7,598 bases of DNA from an uncultured Acidimicrobiaceae bacterium (lineage in GTDB: Bacteria > Actinomycetota > Acidimicrobiia > Spongiisociales > UBA5794), in contig CAMYJM010000106.1 in NCBI GenBank assembly GCA_947258635.1, forward strand, positions 1-7,598, in the 5' to 3' direction. A program made the position numbers and the translations under genes. Below, piece after piece: positions 6,405-7,598 of the stretch. Under the pieces are notes generated by a model, which did not search any database, was not told where the DNA came from, and saw nothing but the letters and a program-made list of their open reading frames with translations. Positions within the stretch are counted from its first letter, which is position 1. Each line of letters starts with the position of its first letter.

Positions 6405-6407
6405 CTT
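6378..6407 (+). promoter_or_regulatory. Candidate hrcA promoter inside the CIRCE element
   Basis: TTATCA (6378-6383, 4 of 6 matches to TTGACA) and TAACTT (6402-6407, a TANNNT box) are 18 bases apart. The start of transcription would fall at or next to the hrcA ATG at 6414, giving a leaderless message; no Shine-Dalgarno sequence is seen. Both boxes overlap CIRCE arms, so bound HrcA would block polymerase. The boxes are weak individually; the geometry is the main support. Confidence 0.45.
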
Positions 6408-6413
6408 TGGCGG

Positions 6414-7418
6414 ATGCTTGACGATCGCAGGGCACGGATTCTGCAGGCCTTGGTTGAGGAATACATCCGGACCGGCCAGCCGGTTTCGTCGCGGGCGATT
6501 CTGGAGGCCAGTGGGCTCAAGGTCAGCTCGGCCACGATTCGCAATGATCTCGCCAAGCTCGAGTCCTACGGCTTCGTGGGCCAGCCCCACACCTCGGCGG
6601 GACGGGTTCCGACTGATCAGGGCTACCGGTACTACGTGGACCATTGTTCGCCGGCCCGGCTTCGCAGCGCCACGAGGGCCCGGATCGAGTCCTTCTTCAC
6701 CGAGATGCATCGCGAGTTGAGCAAGCTGCTCCAGGAGACCACAGGGCTCCTCTCCGATCTCAGCACTTATCCCGCAGTCGTCGTCGGGCCCGGTTTGGGA
6801 GCCGATCGAGTCGTCGCACTCCACCTCGTTCCTCTCGGGCCGACCGTACTGCTCGCGGTGACCATCGCCGAGTCCGGACGTGTGGTCCGCGACGTCGTGA
6901 GGCTGGGCCGCGACGTGTCTGAAGCCGACTTGAATCGCGCCGAGAGAATCCTCGCCAAGGTCTACAACGACCGGACGCTGGAGGAAGGGCGCACTCGGGC
7001 GCTCGCCCTCGCCGAGGAAGAGCTGGTCGACTCGGTGCGGCATGTCGTGCGGGCCGTTGTCGACACCCTGACTTCGGCGGAGACCACCACGCAGGACCTC
7101 TACGTCGGCGGGACCAGTCAGCTGGCTTCCCTGTGGGAGGACCTCGCCCAGGTGCACAGCATGCTCGCCCTGCTCGAGCGAGAGACCGTCGTGCGGCAGA
7201 TGGTCAATCAGCCCGGGGCGGGCACGTCCGTGCGCATCGGAGCCGAGCTCAATGTCGACGGTGTGGAGCTGGCAGTCGTCTCGAGCGACTACGAGGCAGG
7301 CGGGCACGGCATCGGCCGCGTCGGGGTCATCGGCCCGATGCGGATGGACTACCGGCGTACGATCAAGCTCGTCGAGGAAGTGTCCGAAGGTCTCGGTGAG
7401 AGTCTGGGCAGCGGCTGA
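6414..7418 (+). CDS. hrcA: Heat-inducible transcription repressor HrcA
   Basis: HrcA is a dimeric repressor that binds CIRCE operators of class I heat-shock genes and depends on GroEL for folding, so chaperone shortage on heating relieves repression. The 334-residue length is normal. The winged-helix DNA-binding domain covers about residues 1-75, with VSSRAILEASGLKVSSATIRNDLAKLE (recognition helix about 38-50) and the signature QPHTSAGRVPTDQGYRYYV (57-75). The central and C-terminal domains show a GAF-like region with VVVGPGLGADRVVALHLVPL and a closing GGHGIGRVGVIGPMRMDY motif (about residue 300 on). It starts 18 bases after hemW and its stop overlaps the dnaJ start by one base. The CIRCE site directly upstream implies autoregulation. 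Confidence 0.97.
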   Translation: MLDDRRARILQALVEEYIRTGQPVSSRAILEASGLKVSSATIRNDLAKLESYGFVGQPHTSAGRVPTDQGYRYYVDHCSPARLRSATRARIESFFTEMHRELSKLLQETTGLLSDLSTYPAVVVGPGLGADRVVALHLVPLGPTVLLAVTIAESGRVVRDVVRLGRDVSEADLNRAERILAKVYNDRTLEEGRTRALALAEEELVDSVRHVVRAVVDTLTSAETTTQDLYVGGTSQLASLWEDLAQVHSMLALLERETVVRQMVNQPGAGTSVRIGAELNVDGVELAVVSSDYEAGGHGIGRVGVIGPMRMDYRRTIKLVEEVSEGLGESLGSG

Positions 7419-7598
7419 TGAAGGACTACTACCGGATTCTCGGCGTCGAGCGTGACGCATCTCTCGAGGTCATCAAGAAGCGGTTTCGGCAATTGGCGCG
7501 CGAGTCGCATCCCGACGCCAATCCGGATGACCCGACCGCCGAGGGACGATTCCGTGAGATCGCCGAGGCATACGAAGTGCTGTCCGACCCGCAGAAAC
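7418..7598 (+). CDS. dnaJ: Chaperone protein DnaJ, N-terminal J domain (runs off right edge)
   Basis: DnaJ is the Hsp40 co-chaperone that delivers substrates to DnaK and stimulates its ATPase. Sixty codons are in the window, covering nearly the whole J domain: KDYYRILGVERDAS (2-15), a basic helix II (EVIKKRFRQLARE), the essential HPD motif (31-33), an acidic loop, and FREIAEAYEVLSDPQK (45-60). The ATG overlaps the hrcA TGA (TGATG), so translation is probably coupled. In actinobacteria the dnaJ gene next to hrcA is often the second paralogue, separate from the dnaK operon; the window cannot show whether the zinc-finger domain is present downstream. It is presumably repressed by HrcA from the upstream CIRCE. 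Confidence 0.95.
   Translation, partial: MKDYYRILGVERDASLEVIKKRFRQLARESHPDANPDDPTAEGRFREIAEAYEVLSDPQK

Noticed and set aside
6381..7460. 359-codon minus-strand open frame opposite hrcA
   Set aside because: Antisense to hrcA, which has full family signatures; no recognisable domain in the minus frame.
1..7598. Mobile element, CRISPR array, toxin-antitoxin or defence cluster
   Set aside because: No transposase, integrase, direct-repeat array, terminal repeats or recognisable toxin pair; KptA alone is not enough to call a defence system.

Overview
This is high-GC bacterial DNA whose gene content and order suggest an actinobacterium, possibly an Acidimicrobiia-like lineage. The main clue is the run rpsT (minus) / lepA-hemW-hrcA-dnaJ (plus), a familiar actinobacterial arrangement. 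Supporting clues are that few genes have a good Shine-Dalgarno sequence and that several starts have a TANNNT box 6-8 bases upstream, as in leaderless actinobacterial genes. No 16S gene or other taxonomic marker is present, so this placement is an inference.

Left part (1-1605, minus strand): three genes read leftward. In transcription order they are a small secreted or membrane-anchored six-cysteine protein of unknown function (1605-1168), the RNA 2'-phosphotransferase KptA/Tpt1 (1090-557), and the first 162 codons of an unrecognised two-helix membrane protein (486 to the window edge). Divergent from them, a 10-helix EamA/DMT-family transporter runs from 1679 to 2506.

Middle (2507-3427): the transporter converges on greA (transcript cleavage factor). 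greA lies directly downstream of rpsT (ribosomal protein S20) on the minus strand, so the two form a likely transcription/translation operon. The 97 bases between rpsT and lepA carry back-to-back, overlapping promoter-like elements.

Right part (3428-7598, plus strand): lepA (EF4, ribosome GTPase), hemW (radical SAM haem chaperone), hrcA (heat-shock repressor) and the start of dnaJ (J-domain co-chaperone) are packed with gaps of 7, 18 and -1 bases. An imperfect CIRCE operator, the HrcA binding site, covers the last codons and stop of hemW and ends 9 bases before hrcA. This implies an autoregulated hrcA-dnaJ heat-shock unit inside a larger housekeeping operon.

Most of the window is ordinary core genome. 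I see no mobile element, CRISPR array, tRNA or rRNA, and no non-coding stretch over 300 bases. I did not find a convincing new multi-gene system. The points most worth a second look are the CIRCE placement, a HemW that lacks the haem-ligand histidine motif, and the KptA neighbourhood with two orphan envelope proteins.
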